A stretch of DNA of 64,000 nt from Epilithonimonas sp. JDS. Its GTDB lineage: Bacteria; Bacteroidota; Bacteroidia; Flavobacteriales; Weeksellaceae. Position numbers and translations under genes: made by a program. Shown one piece after another: positions 35,925 through 45,050 of the stretch. The notes under the pieces were generated by a model. The model did no database searches and was not told the DNA's origin. It saw nothing but the letters and a program-made list of their open reading frames with translations. The stretch covers positions 124,001 through 188,000 of the forward strand of contig NZ_JAJSAX010000004.1 in the NCBI RefSeq assembly GCF_021261315.1, given 5' to 3'. The number at the start of each line of letters is the position of its first letter. The stretch's first letter is position 1.

Positions 35925-37487
35925 ATGGTTATTGCAGATCTTTATATAAGAGTATCTACCGATGAACAGGCCGAAAAAGGTTATTCACAAAGAGATCAGG
36001 ATGAAAGGTTAAGAAAATATTGTGCTAATAACAATATAGCTATCAATAGAGTGATTTTTGAAGATCATTCAGCAAAAAGCTTTAATCGCCCTGAGTGGAA
36101 AAAATATCTTCTTGAAATAAGAAAGAAAAGTCACAAAAGCAACTTAGTTCTATTTACCAAGTGGGACAGATTCAGTCGTAATACTGCAGATGCTTATCAA
36201 ATGATAAGTTTGCTGCATAAAAATCACATCATCCCTCAGTCTATCGAGCAGCCATTGGATATGTCTGTTCCTGAAAACAAGCTTATGCTTGCGATTTATC
36301 TCTCCACTCCGGAGGTAGAAAATGACAGAAGGGCACTCAACACGTTTCACGGTATGCGGAGAGCAAAAAAAGAAGGCAGGCTGATGGGAATTGCTCCCTA
36401 TGGATATATCAACAGAAGCCATGAAGACGGTAAAAAGTATATTGCCATCAAAGAGCCGGAAGGATCTAATATAGCTTGGGCATTTAAAGAGGTTGCAAAA
36501 GGGCATATTCCGGCAGATCATGTAAGATTGCAGATGAATAAAAGGGAGGGTGCTTCAATGTCAAGAAGTGCGTTTGCAAAAGCTATGAGAAACCCGGTTT
36601 ACTGTGGTAAAATATATATTGAGGATTATAAACAGGAAGAAGCATATTACAGTGATGGAAAACATGAGCCACTGATTAGCGAACGACTGTTTAGTCAGGT
36701 GCAGCAGATTATGGACAAAAAAAGGAAGGTAGAAGGGCCAGGCGGAAGAGTATTAGGTAATGAACGTTTTCCATTACGTGGACTTTTACGTTGTCCAAGG
36801 TGTGGCAAAAATCTTACGGCAAGCGGGGCTAAAGGAAAGTCTAAAACCTATTACTATTATCATTGCCATTATAAATGCGGATTTCGTTTTGATTCAGACA
36901 GATTGAACCAACTCTTTGAATTGGAAATTTCCAAATTTGAATACAATCCTATCATAAAAGATTTGATGAAAGATATACTTTTAGATAACTACAAACAATT
37001 CACCTTTGATATAGATGCAAAGAGAAAGTCCATATTAAAAGAGATTAATGAGCTTAATGAAAAAGTAGCGAATGCAAGAGATAAATATCTTGCTGATAAG
37101 TTAGATGAAGAAGATTACAAAGAGGTGAAGAAAATAACAAAAGAACAAATTGAACAGTTGGAACAAGAGATCCAACATATTGTTTCAGAGAGTAAAGAAC
37201 TTGATATAAAAACAAAAATAGAAAATGCTCTCGACTCAATGGAAAACCTGGCAAACCTTTATCAGCAGGGCGATTTACAGACAAAAAGAACTATAGGGTG
37301 TTTGATATTTCCTCAAAAAGTCGAATTTGACGGAAAAAGTTTTCAAACACCTAAAATGAATATTGTCGCTCAATGTATCTATCAGTATAACAACGGATTA
37401 GGAAATAAAAAAAACCGACATAAGAGAAAAAAATCTACAAATGTCGGTCTTGTGACCTCGACAGGATTCAAACCTGTAACCTTCTGA
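35925..37487 (+). CDS. Large serine recombinase (ICE integrase)
   Basis: 520 residues. The resolvase catalytic domain starts ADLYIRVSTDEQ with Ser11 as the nucleophile; other catalytic-domain blocks are FTKWDRFSRN and NDRRALNTFHGMRRAKKEG. A recombinase domain (about 160-280), a zinc ribbon (CPRCGKN ... CHYKCG, about 290-330) and a coiled coil (about 370-430) follow. This is the standard large serine integrase layout. The last 12 residues (VGLVTSTGFKPVTF region) are encoded by the 3' half of the tRNA-Arg gene on the opposite strand, so the stop codon is supplied by the target site. It integrates and, with a directionality factor, excises the ICE. Confidence 0.92.
   Translation: MVIADLYIRVSTDEQAEKGYSQRDQDERLRKYCANNNIAINRVIFEDHSAKSFNRPEWKKYLLEIRKKSHKSNLVLFTKWDRFSRNTADAYQMISLLHKNHIIPQSIEQPLDMSVPENKLMLAIYLSTPEVENDRRALNTFHGMRRAKKEGRLMGIAPYGYINRSHEDGKKYIAIKEPEGSNIAWAFKEVAKGHIPADHVRLQMNKREGASMSRSAFAKAMRNPVYCGKIYIEDYKQEEAYYSDGKHEPLISERLFSQVQQIMDKKRKVEGPGGRVLGNERFPLRGLLRCPRCGKNLTASGAKGKSKTYYYYHCHYKCGFRFDSDRLNQLFELEISKFEYNPIIKDLMKDILLDNYKQFTFDIDAKRKSILKEINELNEKVANARDKYLADKLDEEDYKEVKKITKEQIEQLEQEIQHIVSESKELDIKTKIENALDSMENLANLYQQGDLQTKRTIGCLIFPQKVEFDGKSFQTPKMNIVAQCIYQYNNGLGNKKNRHKRKKSTNVGLVTSTGFKPVTF
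37414..37448 (-). terminator. Terminator of tRNA-Arg
   Basis: ACCGACAT (37414-37421) and ATGTCGGT (37441-37448) pair around a 19-nt loop. Read on the minus strand the hairpin follows the tRNA 3' end by 4 nt and is followed by a run of Ts. It lies inside the last codons of the recombinase gene. Confidence 0.6.
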
Positions 37488-37526
37488 GCCGTAATCAGAT
37501 GCGCTATTCAGTTGCGCCACGAGGCC
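37453..37526 (-). tRNA. tRNA-Arg (anticodon ACG), ICE attachment site
   Basis: Read on the minus strand: acceptor GGCCTCG/CGAGGTC, D stem GCGC/GCGC, anticodon stem TCTGA/TCAGA with loop TTACGGC (anticodon ACG, Arg CGU), and T arm ACAGG-TTTGAAT-CCTGT. All stems pair, with one G-U in the acceptor. CCA is not encoded. Its 3' 35 nt overlap the end of the recombinase gene, marking the right junction of the element. Confidence 0.93.
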
Positions 37527-37573
37527 TTGTTTAAAGGTTTGCAAATATAGTACTTTTTTGCTTTCTTTGGAAG

Positions 37574-38626
37574 ATGAAACGCATTTTTTTACTACTAATT
37601 TTATTTCTTCTTTCAAATTCCTGCAAAAAAGAAATTGTTCAAAAATCAAATGAAAATATAACCATCTCATCACGAGTGAATTATATTGAAAATTCCGACA
37701 ACCTGACTTTGACCTCAGGAAAATTCAAAAATGTTATTCCGAGCAAAAATCTGCCTTTCAAAAAAGCAATGCTGCTAAATTCTAGCTTGATTGGCTTCTT
37801 TTCTGAACTTGATTTAGAAAATAAAATCACCGGCGTCTCAAGTCCGGAATATATTTTCTCAGAAAAAATCCACCAGCTAATCAACGAAAACAAAATCCTC
37901 AACATCGGAAACGAACAAAAATACGACATCGAAAAAATCCTTTCCAACAAACCGGATGTCATTTTCACCAATTATGTTCCCAACTTCGCAAACACTTACG
38001 AAGTCTTGAAAAACAACGGAATCGAACTTATTTTCCTCGACGATTTTATGGAACAAAATCCATTAGAAAAATCAAAATACCTTTTGCTCTTCGGAAAATT
38101 ATTCGGAAAAGAAAAAGAAGCGGAAAAAGCCTATCAAAACATCGAAGACAATTACAAGAAAATCCAAGCCTTAAGCAAAAATTCAAAATCAAATTCCTTG
38201 GTTCTCTGCAACGAGATGTACGGAAGCCAATGGTTTCTCCCAGGCGGAAACTCTTTCGTAGCCAAACTCATTAATGATGCCGATGGAAATTACATCCTGA
38301 AAGACAACAAAGAATCCACCTCGGTTCCACTAAGTTTCGAGGAAGTTTTCATCAAATCAAAACAGGCCAATTTTTGGATTAACATCAGTCCCCACAAAAA
38401 CAGAAAAGAACTTCTAACGCTCAATCCGAATTATTCAAAAATGGACGTTTTCAATTCCGGCAAATTATATATGATAAACAACCGCGAAAAAGATCAGGCC
38501 AACGACTATTTCGAAAGTGGTGTTGTCCGTTGCGACGTGGTTTTGAGAGATTATTTCAAGATTTTTCATCCAGAAGACGTAACTTTCCAGTCAGAACCGT
38601 TGGTCTATCTCAAAGAACTTAAATAA
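37574..38626 (+). CDS. Periplasmic-binding lipoprotein of ABC importer (BtuF/FecB-like)
   Basis: A 350-residue protein with a lipoprotein signal (LLLILFLLSNSC, Cys about 17) and two lobes of the helical-backbone type III binding fold: KAMLLNSSLIGFFSELDLENKI and NKPDVIFTNY in the first, and NSLVLCNEMYGSQWFLPGG in the second. Such proteins feed cobalamin, haem or siderophore to an ABC permease, which is not adjacent. The stop joins directly to the next ATG (38627). First chromosomal gene beyond the ICE. Confidence 0.82.
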   Translation: MKRIFLLLILFLLSNSCKKEIVQKSNENITISSRVNYIENSDNLTLTSGKFKNVIPSKNLPFKKAMLLNSSLIGFFSELDLENKITGVSSPEYIFSEKIHQLINENKILNIGNEQKYDIEKILSNKPDVIFTNYVPNFANTYEVLKNNGIELIFLDDFMEQNPLEKSKYLLLFGKLFGKEKEAEKAYQNIEDNYKKIQALSKNSKSNSLVLCNEMYGSQWFLPGGNSFVAKLINDADGNYILKDNKESTSVPLSFEEVFIKSKQANFWINISPHKNRKELLTLNPNYSKMDVFNSGKLYMINNREKDQANDYFESGVVRCDVVLRDYFKIFHPEDVTFQSEPLVYLKELK

Positions 38627-39442
38627 ATGCAGGAACAAAATTACAAAGTCGATTTTTTCATCGGAATCATCCTCGTGGTCGGACTTTTCATCGGGCAATC
38701 ATTCGCGTACGCCATAGGTTTGGGATTATCGGCGTTATTCAATCAAGACATCAGCGAATCTGGCGGATTCAATATCTTTATGTACTGCGCGACAATGCTC
38801 ACACCCGTTTTATTCTTCGACCTTCTAGTCGTTAGAAAAGAGAAAAAGAAACTCAATTTCGACTTTTCCACCAAGCCATTTCGCGTTTATTTACTCATCT
38901 TCCCAATGATGTTCGGGATGATGCTCGTCGCAGATTACACCACGCAACTTATCCCAACAGAAGGCGGAATCCTCGGTCCGATTTACGAACTCTACACCAA
39001 AGAATTCGCAAAACTCCTCAAAGACCCTGTCGCACTGGTGATTATGACCGTCATACTCGCACCAATCCTGGAAGAAATCCTTTTCCGAGGCATCATAATG
39101 AAAGGGATGATAAACAACAAAGTCGCTCCAGTCACCGCAATTATCGTCTCCGCCTTGATTTTTGGCGCTGTCCATTTCAATCCGTGGCAATTTGCGGGCG
39201 CATTTTTGCTCGGTTTGGTATTAGGTTTGGTGTACTACAAAACGAAATCTCTGCTGATGCCGATATTGTTGCACGCCTTCAATAACTTACTGTCCGCATT
39301 GATGATGATGTACTCGGATTCAGAAACTTTTTCCGGATTATTCAACGTAAACAAAGAACTTCTTCTTGTCGCCGGCGTGGTAATTTTCGCAATTCCATTT
39401 TATTTTTTCGCCATCCACAAGAATATTATTTATAAAGATTAA
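38627..39442 (+). CDS. CPBP-family intramembrane metalloprotease
   Basis: 271 residues with about eight membrane segments. Catalytic motifs of the CAAX protease/bacteriocin-processing family: EEILFRG with Glu149, Glu150 and Arg154; FGAVHFNPW with His183; and LLHAFNN with His216. Family members cleave substrates within the membrane (Rce1-like) or give bacteriocin immunity. It begins one base after the preceding lipoprotein gene, so the two share a transcript. Confidence 0.88.
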   Translation: MQEQNYKVDFFIGIILVVGLFIGQSFAYAIGLGLSALFNQDISESGGFNIFMYCATMLTPVLFFDLLVVRKEKKKLNFDFSTKPFRVYLLIFPMMFGMMLVADYTTQLIPTEGGILGPIYELYTKEFAKLLKDPVALVIMTVILAPILEEILFRGIIMKGMINNKVAPVTAIIVSALIFGAVHFNPWQFAGAFLLGLVLGLVYYKTKSLLMPILLHAFNNLLSALMMMYSDSETFSGLFNVNKELLLVAGVVIFAIPFYFFAIHKNIIYKD

Positions 39443-39453
39443 AATTATGGCAA

Positions 39454-39546
39454 CTTATCCGTCTTCCGCTCCCAATCTTTTTGCCCTCGCTTTTCCAGCC
39501 ACAAAAAAGGATTTCCGCTCAAGCCGGGTTGCGCTTCGCAAAGTCC
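39454..39546. repeat. Dispersed repeat element, copy 1
   Basis: This intergenic stretch shares its layout with 60576-60670: TATCCG, a C/T-rich part with CTTTTT, then AAAAAAGGAT(T/A)TCCGCT, and a GCGC-containing end. It is non-coding. Such degenerate elements are spread through flavobacterial genomes; function unknown. Confidence 0.55.
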
Positions 39547-39636
39547 AACATTTGTCATCCATTCAAACTTTTTCAAAGTTTCGAACTTTCACAAATTAAA
39601 TCATAATCATTTATCAACTATCATTTATAACAACAT

Positions 39637-40221
39637 ATGGAAATCCTAATCGCCACACATAATTTACATAAAAAAGAAGAAATCCAACAAATCCTCGGAC
39701 CAGAATTCATCGTGACCTCACTCACGGATTACAACCTGAACGACGAAATCATCGAGGACGGAAACACCTTTCAGGAAAACGCCCTCATCAAAGCAAAATA
39801 CTGCTTCGAGAAAACCGGAAAGGGAAGTGTTGGCGACGACAGCGGATTGGTTGTGGAAGCCTTGGACGGACGACCTGGGATTTATTCCGCACGTTACGCC
39901 GGAAATCACAACTTCAAAAAGAACATCGAGAAAGTTTTGGAAGAACTGAAGGATGAACCAAACCGTCGCGCTTACTTCATCACCGTTCTATGTTTCAAAG
40001 ACAACGACGGCGAACATTACTTCGAAGGCCGGGTTTACGGAAACATCACGACAGAAGTTTTTGGCGAAGATGGATTCGGTTACGACCCGATTTTCATTCC
40101 AGACGACCACAATATGACTTTCGCACAGATGTTACCGGAAGAAAAAAATAAAATCAGCCATAGAAGTGAAGCTTTGAAAAAATTCTTAGAATTCCTCAAT
40201 TCCAAAGGGGGTCTTTTGTGA
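39637..40221 (+). CDS. rdgB: RdgB/HAM1 XTP/dITP pyrophosphatase
   Basis: 194 residues, full length for the family. Motifs: ATHNLHKKEEI (5-15, substrate Lys), GDDSGLVVEALDGRPGIYSARYAG (shown in part: GDDSGLVVEALDG, catalytic Asp), FGYDPIFIP and a C-terminal SHRSEALKK. It hydrolyses non-canonical purine triphosphates such as dITP and XTP to monophosphates and so cleans the nucleotide pool. Chromosomal housekeeping gene; rnz follows after 55 bp. Confidence 0.95.
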   Translation: MEILIATHNLHKKEEIQQILGPEFIVTSLTDYNLNDEIIEDGNTFQENALIKAKYCFEKTGKGSVGDDSGLVVEALDGRPGIYSARYAGNHNFKKNIEKVLEELKDEPNRRAYFITVLCFKDNDGEHYFEGRVYGNITTEVFGEDGFGYDPIFIPDDHNMTFAQMLPEEKNKISHRSEALKKFLEFLNSKGGLL

Positions 40222-40276
40222 TTTTTACGATGTTTTCGTATATTTACCCTTTTAATTTTCAATACAAGCAAGAAAA

Positions 40277-41194
40277 TTGAGTACATATCTTACCATTTTG
40301 GGATTCAACTCCGCAATTCCAACCATCAATTCCTCTCCAACTTCTCAGTTTTTGGAAATGGAAGAACGTCATTTCCTCATCGATTGTGGCGAAGGAACTC
40401 AGGTTCAAATGCGAAAAGCAAAAGTGCGGTTTTCCAAAATCAATCATATTTTCATTTCCCATCTTCACGGCGACCATTGTTTCGGTTTGCCGGGATTGGT
40501 TGCCTCTTTCCGACTTCTGGGAAGAAAAACCCCACTGAATATCTACGGCCCAAAAGGCATCAAAAAAATGATGGATACGATTTTCGAAATTACGGAAACG
40601 TACAAAGGTTTTGAGGTCATCTATCACGAATTGGAAGGTAAAGAATCGGTAAAAATCTACGAAGACAAAAGGGTAGAGGTCTTCACCATTCCGCTCAATC
40701 ACAGGATTTATTGCAACGGTTATCTCTTCAAAGAAAAACCAAAAGAGCGCCACCTGAATATGAAGGAAATCTCAAAACACAAAGAAATTGAGATTTGCGA
40801 TTTCCAGAATCTGCGTTTAGGAAAAGATTTCGTTTTAGAAGATGGAAATATCATAGATAATGCATCACTGACGACTGACCCGCAACCTTCCGTTTCCTAC
40901 GCATTTTGCAGTGACACAAAATACAAAGAAGACATCATCCCAATCATCGAAAACGTCGACGTCCTCTACCACGAATCCACTTTCCTGAATAACCTGAAAG
41001 AAATGGCAGATTACACCGGGCATTCTACAGCTTTGGAAGCTGCGACGATTGCCAAAAAAGCACAAGTTGGAAAACTGATTTTAGGACATTTTTCCAACCG
41101 CTACAGCGACCTCAGTGTAATGACAGACGAAGCGAGACAGATTTTCCCGAATAGTTTTCTACCAAAGGCTTTGGAGACGGTGAAGGTTGGGTAA
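40277..41194 (+). CDS. rnz: Ribonuclease Z
   Basis: 305 residues of metallo-beta-lactamase fold with the zinc motif SHLHGDHCFGLPG (His62, His64, Asp66, His67), SYAFCSDTKY with the bridging Asp, and LGHFSNRY with the last His. The start is TTG at 40277; the next ATG would remove conserved N-terminal sequence (LTILGFNSAIPT). It cuts the 3' trailer of tRNA precursors, consistent with the tRNA-Arg above not encoding CCA. Confidence 0.93.
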   Translation: MSTYLTILGFNSAIPTINSSPTSQFLEMEERHFLIDCGEGTQVQMRKAKVRFSKINHIFISHLHGDHCFGLPGLVASFRLLGRKTPLNIYGPKGIKKMMDTIFEITETYKGFEVIYHELEGKESVKIYEDKRVEVFTIPLNHRIYCNGYLFKEKPKERHLNMKEISKHKEIEICDFQNLRLGKDFVLEDGNIIDNASLTTDPQPSVSYAFCSDTKYKEDIIPIIENVDVLYHESTFLNNLKEMADYTGHSTALEAATIAKKAQVGKLILGHFSNRYSDLSVMTDEARQIFPNSFLPKALETVKVG

Positions 41195-41197
41195 TTG

Positions 41198-41461
41198 CTA
41201 AATTATATCTTCAATTATAATTTCATCTTTAGTTACAATAAAACAATCAAATCCGGCTGTTTGTTTAAAAGTGTAGAATTTATTTTTCGCAGATTTTAAT
41301 TCATCTAATGAATCTGATGAAATGTAATTTTTCATTTTTTGAAAATACAAATTGTGTTTTTTAGAAAATGTTGCAAAATTATCATCAATTTCGACTGTGT
41401 TAAAGATGTTCACGAAATCAAATTGTGAAAACTCTTGCCAAATTACATTGGCAAATATCAT
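41198..41461 (-). CDS. Hypothetical protein
   Basis: 87 residues, soluble and rich in Phe and Asp/Asn; no family recognised. It converges on rnz with a 3-bp gap. A 32-residue ORF lies just upstream on the same strand. The two may be parts of one operon or of one broken gene. Confidence 0.5.
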   Translation of the reverse strand: MIFANVIWQEFSQFDFVNIFNTVEIDDNFATFSKKHNLYFQKMKNYISSDSLDELKSAKNKFYTFKQTAGFDCFIVTKDEIIIEDII

Positions 41462-41494
41462 TTTTTTTGTAGGCTTTGAATGTGTTTTTATATA

Positions 41495-41593
41495 TTATCC
41501 AAATTCTAAAGTAGTTTTCCTTTCTTGAAAATCTACATTTAAGTTATAAACAAATAAATCTCCTAATTCTCTTGTTACTTTATCACTGTACAT
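41495..41593 (-). CDS. Very small ORF upstream of the 87-residue hypothetical
   Basis: 32 residues beginning MYSDKVTRELGDLFVYNL, from ATG 41593 to TAA 41495. It is 33 bp from the next gene on the same strand. Composition is protein-like, but there is no other support. Confidence 0.3.
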   Translation of the reverse strand: MYSDKVTRELGDLFVYNLNVDFQERKTTLEFG

Positions 41594-41608
41594 TTTAATC
41601 TTTATTCA

Positions 41609-41902
41609 TTAAACCACATCAATACTCACAATACAAACCGCCAACGATATACAAATCAAAGCTACAAAGAAAAGAATATCAGCAATATTTTCTAATTTGT
41701 CCGACAGCTTTTCCTTGTCTGTTCTGATGGCAAGGAAAGATAAAGTGCAACTCACCATCAAACAGAAAATCGCGCCAACGGTAAATTCATCCAAATAAGA
41801 ATGATGGCTGAACTTCGTAATCTTCAGAGAAGTGATGATGACTAAACAAAATCCCAGAAGATTGGTGGAAGCATTCAGAATGTGTGGTGCGGTTTTTTTC
41901 AT
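41609..41902 (-). CDS. Small membrane protein
   Basis: 97 residues from MKKTAPHILNASTN (an upstream ATG at 41923 would add seven). Three hydrophobic segments: LLGFCLVIITSLKI, TVGAIFCLMVSCTLSFLAI and IADILFFVALICISLAVCIVS. A charged loop (RTDKEKLSDKLEN) lies between the second and third. Conserved-looking but unnamed; function unknown. It is divergent from the E1 gene. Confidence 0.6.
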   Translation of the reverse strand: MKKTAPHILNASTNLLGFCLVIITSLKITKFSHHSYLDEFTVGAIFCLMVSCTLSFLAIRTDKEKLSDKLENIADILFFVALICISLAVCIVSIDVV

Positions 41903-42033
41903 TGGTTCAAATTGATGATTCAAAAATATTCATTAATTCTCTGGAAAAAATATAATTGATGAATTTTTATACTTTATAAAATTATCTTATTTTTACGAAA
42001 TATCAAATCAATAAAAATTTCAGTAAAAAATTT

Positions 42034-42041
42034 TATATTTG
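42034..42041 (+). promoter_or_regulatory. -7 box (TATATTTG) of the E1 gene
   Basis: An exact TAnnTTTG match 15 bp before the ATG at 42057. It covers the alternative TTG start at 42039, which therefore cannot be the real start. No clear -33 TTTG was found. Confidence 0.6.
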
Positions 42042-42056
42042 TCAAAATTCAAAGTT

Positions 42057-44489
42057 ATGCAAACAACCTACATAGAAACTCAGCAAATCTCATTTCAGGA
42101 TTTTAAAAACAGCATTTTGGAAGACTATCGTTTAGGTAGGATTTCCCGCGAAATGTCCTACTTGGGAAGGCGCGAAGTTTTGACCGGTAAAGCAAAATTC
42201 GGGATTTTCGGAGACGGAAAAGAGTTGCCACAGTTGGCAATGGCGAAGGTTTTCAGGAATGGTGATTTCCGTTCAGGTTATTATCGCGACCAGACTTTTG
42301 CATTGGCCATCGATGCGGTTTCTGTGGAAAGTTTCTTTGCACAATTATACGCTGACACAAGCGTGGAAAGAGAACCAGCATCTGCCGGAAGACAAATGAA
42401 CGGCCATTACGCCACAAGAAGTTTGAACGCAGACGGAAGTTGGAAAAACTTAACTGAACAGAAAAATATTTCATCAGACATTTCGCCAACCGCTGGACAA
42501 ATGCCGAGATTATTAGGATTGGCTCAGGCTTCCAAAGTTTATAAATCAGTAAAATTCGATGGTTCTGAGAAGTTTTCAAAAGACGGAAACGAAGTTGCCT
42601 TTGGAACGATTGGCGACGCTTCAACAGCTGAAGGTCATTTTTGGGAAACTTTGAACGCCGCTTGTGCTTTGCAAGTTCCGATGATTGTTTCGATTTGGGA
42701 TGATGGCTACGGGATTTCGGTTCCGACTCAAAACCAAAGAGCGAAAGCGGATATTTCCGAAATGCTTTCTGGTTTCCAAAGAAAAGCGGACGAAAAGCAA
42801 GGTTGCGAAATCATTCAGGTGAAAGCTTGGGATTATCCGGCGTTGATGGAAGCTTATGCGAAAGCTGAGCATTACGCGAGATACGAAAGTGTTCCAGTGG
42901 TGATTCACGTGACGGAAGTGACACAACCACAAGGACATTCAACTTCTGGCTCGCACGAGCGTTACAAAAACGAAGAACGTCTGAAATGGGAATCTGAGTT
43001 CGACGGAATGTTGAAATTCCGTGAATGGATTTTGGATTACAGCATCGAGATTGAAGGAAATGAAGAATATTTGGCTTCGGTAGAAGAGTTGGATGCAATC
43101 GATTCTGAATCTAAAAAATTGGTAAAAGACGGTCAGAAAAAAGCTTGGGAATCTTACCAAAAGACAATCTCAGATTTAAAAAATCAAGTTTTACCATTTG
43201 TAGAATCCATTAAAAATCAAAATATTGAAGTTGCTCAATTAATTGAAAACTTTAATAAAATCATATCTAAAAGCAAAAGAGATGTTTTCCATTTGGTAAG
43301 ACAGTCTTTATTAGTGACAAGAGCTCAAAACTCCGCTGAAAGAACTGCTTTGAAATCGAAATACGAAGAAATCTTCAAAGTTGAGAAAGATAATTATTCG
43401 TCGCATTTGTATTCTCAATCTGAGTGGAAAGCAACGAATGTAAAAGAAATCAAACCAATCTATTCTGATGCTTCCGAAGAAGTGGATGGTAGAGTTGTGG
43501 TACGAAATAACTTCGATAAAATCTTTGCAAAATATCCGCAAGCTTTGGTTTTCGGTGAAGATGCAGGAAATATCGGCGATGTAAATCAAGGTTTGGAAGG
43601 ACTTCAGGAGAAATATGGTGAAGTTAGAATCGCTGACACAGGAATTCGTGAAGCAACAATTCTTGGACAAGGCATTGGAATGGCTATGCGCGGTTTGAAA
43701 CCGATTGCTGAGATTCAATATTTAGACTATATTTTGTACTGTTTGCAAGGGATGAGCGATGATTTGGCAACCGTTCAATACAGAACGAAAGGTGGTCAAA
43801 AAGCACCTGTTATCATTAGAACTCGTGGACACAGATTGGAAGGCGTTTGGCATTCCGGTTCGCCAATGGCTGGAATCCTTAACCTATCAAAAGGAATTAA
43901 TATTCTGGTTCCAAGAAGTCTAACGAAAGCTGCAGGTTTTTACAATACAATGCTTCAAAGTGATGAACCAGCCGTGATTGTAGAATGCTTGAATGGTTAC
44001 AGATTGAAAGAAAAACAACCGGATAACTTAGGAGAATTCACGATTCCTGTCGGAAAAATCGAAGTGACCAAAGAAGGTAAAGATGTGACTTTGGTAACTT
44101 ATGGTTCCACTTGGAGAATTGTTACGGAAGCAGCGAATGAATTAGAAAAATTAGGAATTTCTGCGGAAGTGATTGATGTTCAGTCGTTGATTCCATTTGA
44201 TTTGACTAATGAAATTGCGGAAAGTGTGAAGAAAACAAACCGCTTGGTCGTAATCGATGAAGATGTGGAAGGAGGAACTTCAGCATTTATTCTTCAGCAG
44301 ATTTTGGAAAAACAAAAAGCTTTCAAATATTTGGATTCTGAGCCGTTGACGATTTCTGCAGAGAATCACAGACCAGCTTTTGCAAGTGACGGCGATTACT
44401 TCAGCAAGCCATCTTCTGATGATATGGTTGAGAAAATCTATGCGATGTTTAATGAGAACAATCCTCAAAAATATCCACCGATTTATTAA
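42057..44489 (+). CDS. Fused alpha/beta 2-oxoacid dehydrogenase E1 component
   Basis: 810 residues. The N-terminal half is the E1 alpha unit with the thiamine diphosphate motif GDASTAEGHF ... WDDGYGIS (about 180-220). The C-terminal half is the E1 beta unit, including VFGEDAGNIGDVNQGL, RIADTGIREATILGQGIG and a transketolase C-terminal domain (VTLVTYGSTWRIVTEAANEL). It decarboxylates a 2-oxoacid, probably branched-chain or related, and passes the acyl group to an E2; no E2 is in the window. The E3 (lpd) lies at 51972. Single-chain fusions are usual in Bacteroidetes. Confidence 0.92.
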   Translation: MQTTYIETQQISFQDFKNSILEDYRLGRISREMSYLGRREVLTGKAKFGIFGDGKELPQLAMAKVFRNGDFRSGYYRDQTFALAIDAVSVESFFAQLYADTSVEREPASAGRQMNGHYATRSLNADGSWKNLTEQKNISSDISPTAGQMPRLLGLAQASKVYKSVKFDGSEKFSKDGNEVAFGTIGDASTAEGHFWETLNAACALQVPMIVSIWDDGYGISVPTQNQRAKADISEMLSGFQRKADEKQGCEIIQVKAWDYPALMEAYAKAEHYARYESVPVVIHVTEVTQPQGHSTSGSHERYKNEERLKWESEFDGMLKFREWILDYSIEIEGNEEYLASVEELDAIDSESKKLVKDGQKKAWESYQKTISDLKNQVLPFVESIKNQNIEVAQLIENFNKIISKSKRDVFHLVRQSLLVTRAQNSAERTALKSKYEEIFKVEKDNYSSHLYSQSEWKATNVKEIKPIYSDASEEVDGRVVVRNNFDKIFAKYPQALVFGEDAGNIGDVNQGLEGLQEKYGEVRIADTGIREATILGQGIGMAMRGLKPIAEIQYLDYILYCLQGMSDDLATVQYRTKGGQKAPVIIRTRGHRLEGVWHSGSPMAGILNLSKGINILVPRSLTKAAGFYNTMLQSDEPAVIVECLNGYRLKEKQPDNLGEFTIPVGKIEVTKEGKDVTLVTYGSTWRIVTEAANELEKLGISAEVIDVQSLIPFDLTNEIAESVKKTNRLVVIDEDVEGGTSAFILQQILEKQKAFKYLDSEPLTISAENHRPAFASDGDYFSKPSSDDMVEKIYAMFNENNPQKYPPIY

Positions 44490-44499
44490 TTTATCAAAA

Positions 44500-44754
44500 T
44501 CAAAATAAACCTAAAAAACCTTTTGAAGATTCAATTTTCAAAAGGTTATTTTTTTTAAGATCTTCTACAAAATGTTCCTCATTTCCGTGACGGATTTCAA
44601 TTTTTTCAAAAGTCATTTTTCGGTACGCATAACCTTCCATAAATTCTTTGTTATCGCTCCAATACTGAAGATCCATTTTCCTCATCCAGCTGATAAAATG
44701 AACATGGGAATCCGCACGAAAACTCTTGTTTCGCTTGATTAAAGTATATTTCAT
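44500..44754 (-). CDS. Hypothetical protein
   Basis: 84 residues, basic, beginning MKYTLIKRNKSFRADSHVHF, with W and Y spaced as in a small beta-sheet fold. Family not recognised. Its last 16 codons overlap the terminator hairpin of the convergent E1 gene, an economical but unusual arrangement. Confidence 0.6.
   Translation of the reverse strand: MKYTLIKRNKSFRADSHVHFISWMRKMDLQYWSDNKEFMEGYAYRKMTFEKIEIRHGNEEHFVEDLKKNNLLKIESSKGFLGLF
44517..44556 (+). terminator. Terminator of the E1 gene
   Basis: AACCTTTTGAA (44517-44527) pairs exactly with TTCAAAAGGTT (44537-44547), followed by A and eight Ts. It lies within the 3' coding end of the opposite-strand ORF. Confidence 0.8.
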
Positions 44755-45050
44755 GAATTAATTTTATACAAATCTAATCATAATAATCGATTATTTTTAT
44801 TAATTTAAAATTAAATTTTTGATTTAACCTTTTGAAAATTATACATTTATAAATAAGAGATTAAATGACTTGATTAAAATGCCGGCATTTTTCCTTTTGT
44901 ATTTTTTTAAATAAAAATTAAAACAACAGTTTAATTTTTTCGTGTAATGATAAAAATTAGAGATCAGTTGATTCTTATCATTTTTGAACAAGACATCGAT
45001 AAGAATCAATATAAAAAAAACAAATTAAATTATTTTATTTTCAATAATTA
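44755..45050. other. AT-rich intergenic region with a 12-bp inverted repeat
   Basis: About 300 bp, extremely AT-rich, between a minus-strand ORF and the GbsR gene. It contains TTGATTCTTATC (44968-44979) and its perfect complement GATAAGAATCAA (44998-45009), spaced by 18 nt, about 65 bp upstream of the GbsR promoter. It could be an operator for GbsR or another dimeric regulator. Confidence 0.5.

Larger units (their letters stand above)
1..37487. mobile_element. Right-hand part of an integrative and conjugative element (Bacteroidetes tra type), left end outside window
   Basis: The stretch holds rteC, relaxase, MobA, coupling protein, traA-traQ, single-strand DNA binding protein, PRTRC genes and, at its right edge, a large serine recombinase. 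The recombinase ends inside a tRNA-Arg gene and everything beyond is chromosomal housekeeping, so the right boundary is put there. I saw no second copy of the tRNA 3' segment in the window, so the left end should lie upstream of position 1. Whether the first gene (1-897) belongs to the element is not proven. Cargo includes an efflux operon, a VOC protein, a FAD monooxygenase, several AraC regulators and an orphan methylase. Confidence 0.85.

Noticed and set aside
42253-43718. Several long antisense ORFs in the E1 gene
   Set aside because: Antisense shadows of a strongly coding gene; composition follows the E1 codons.
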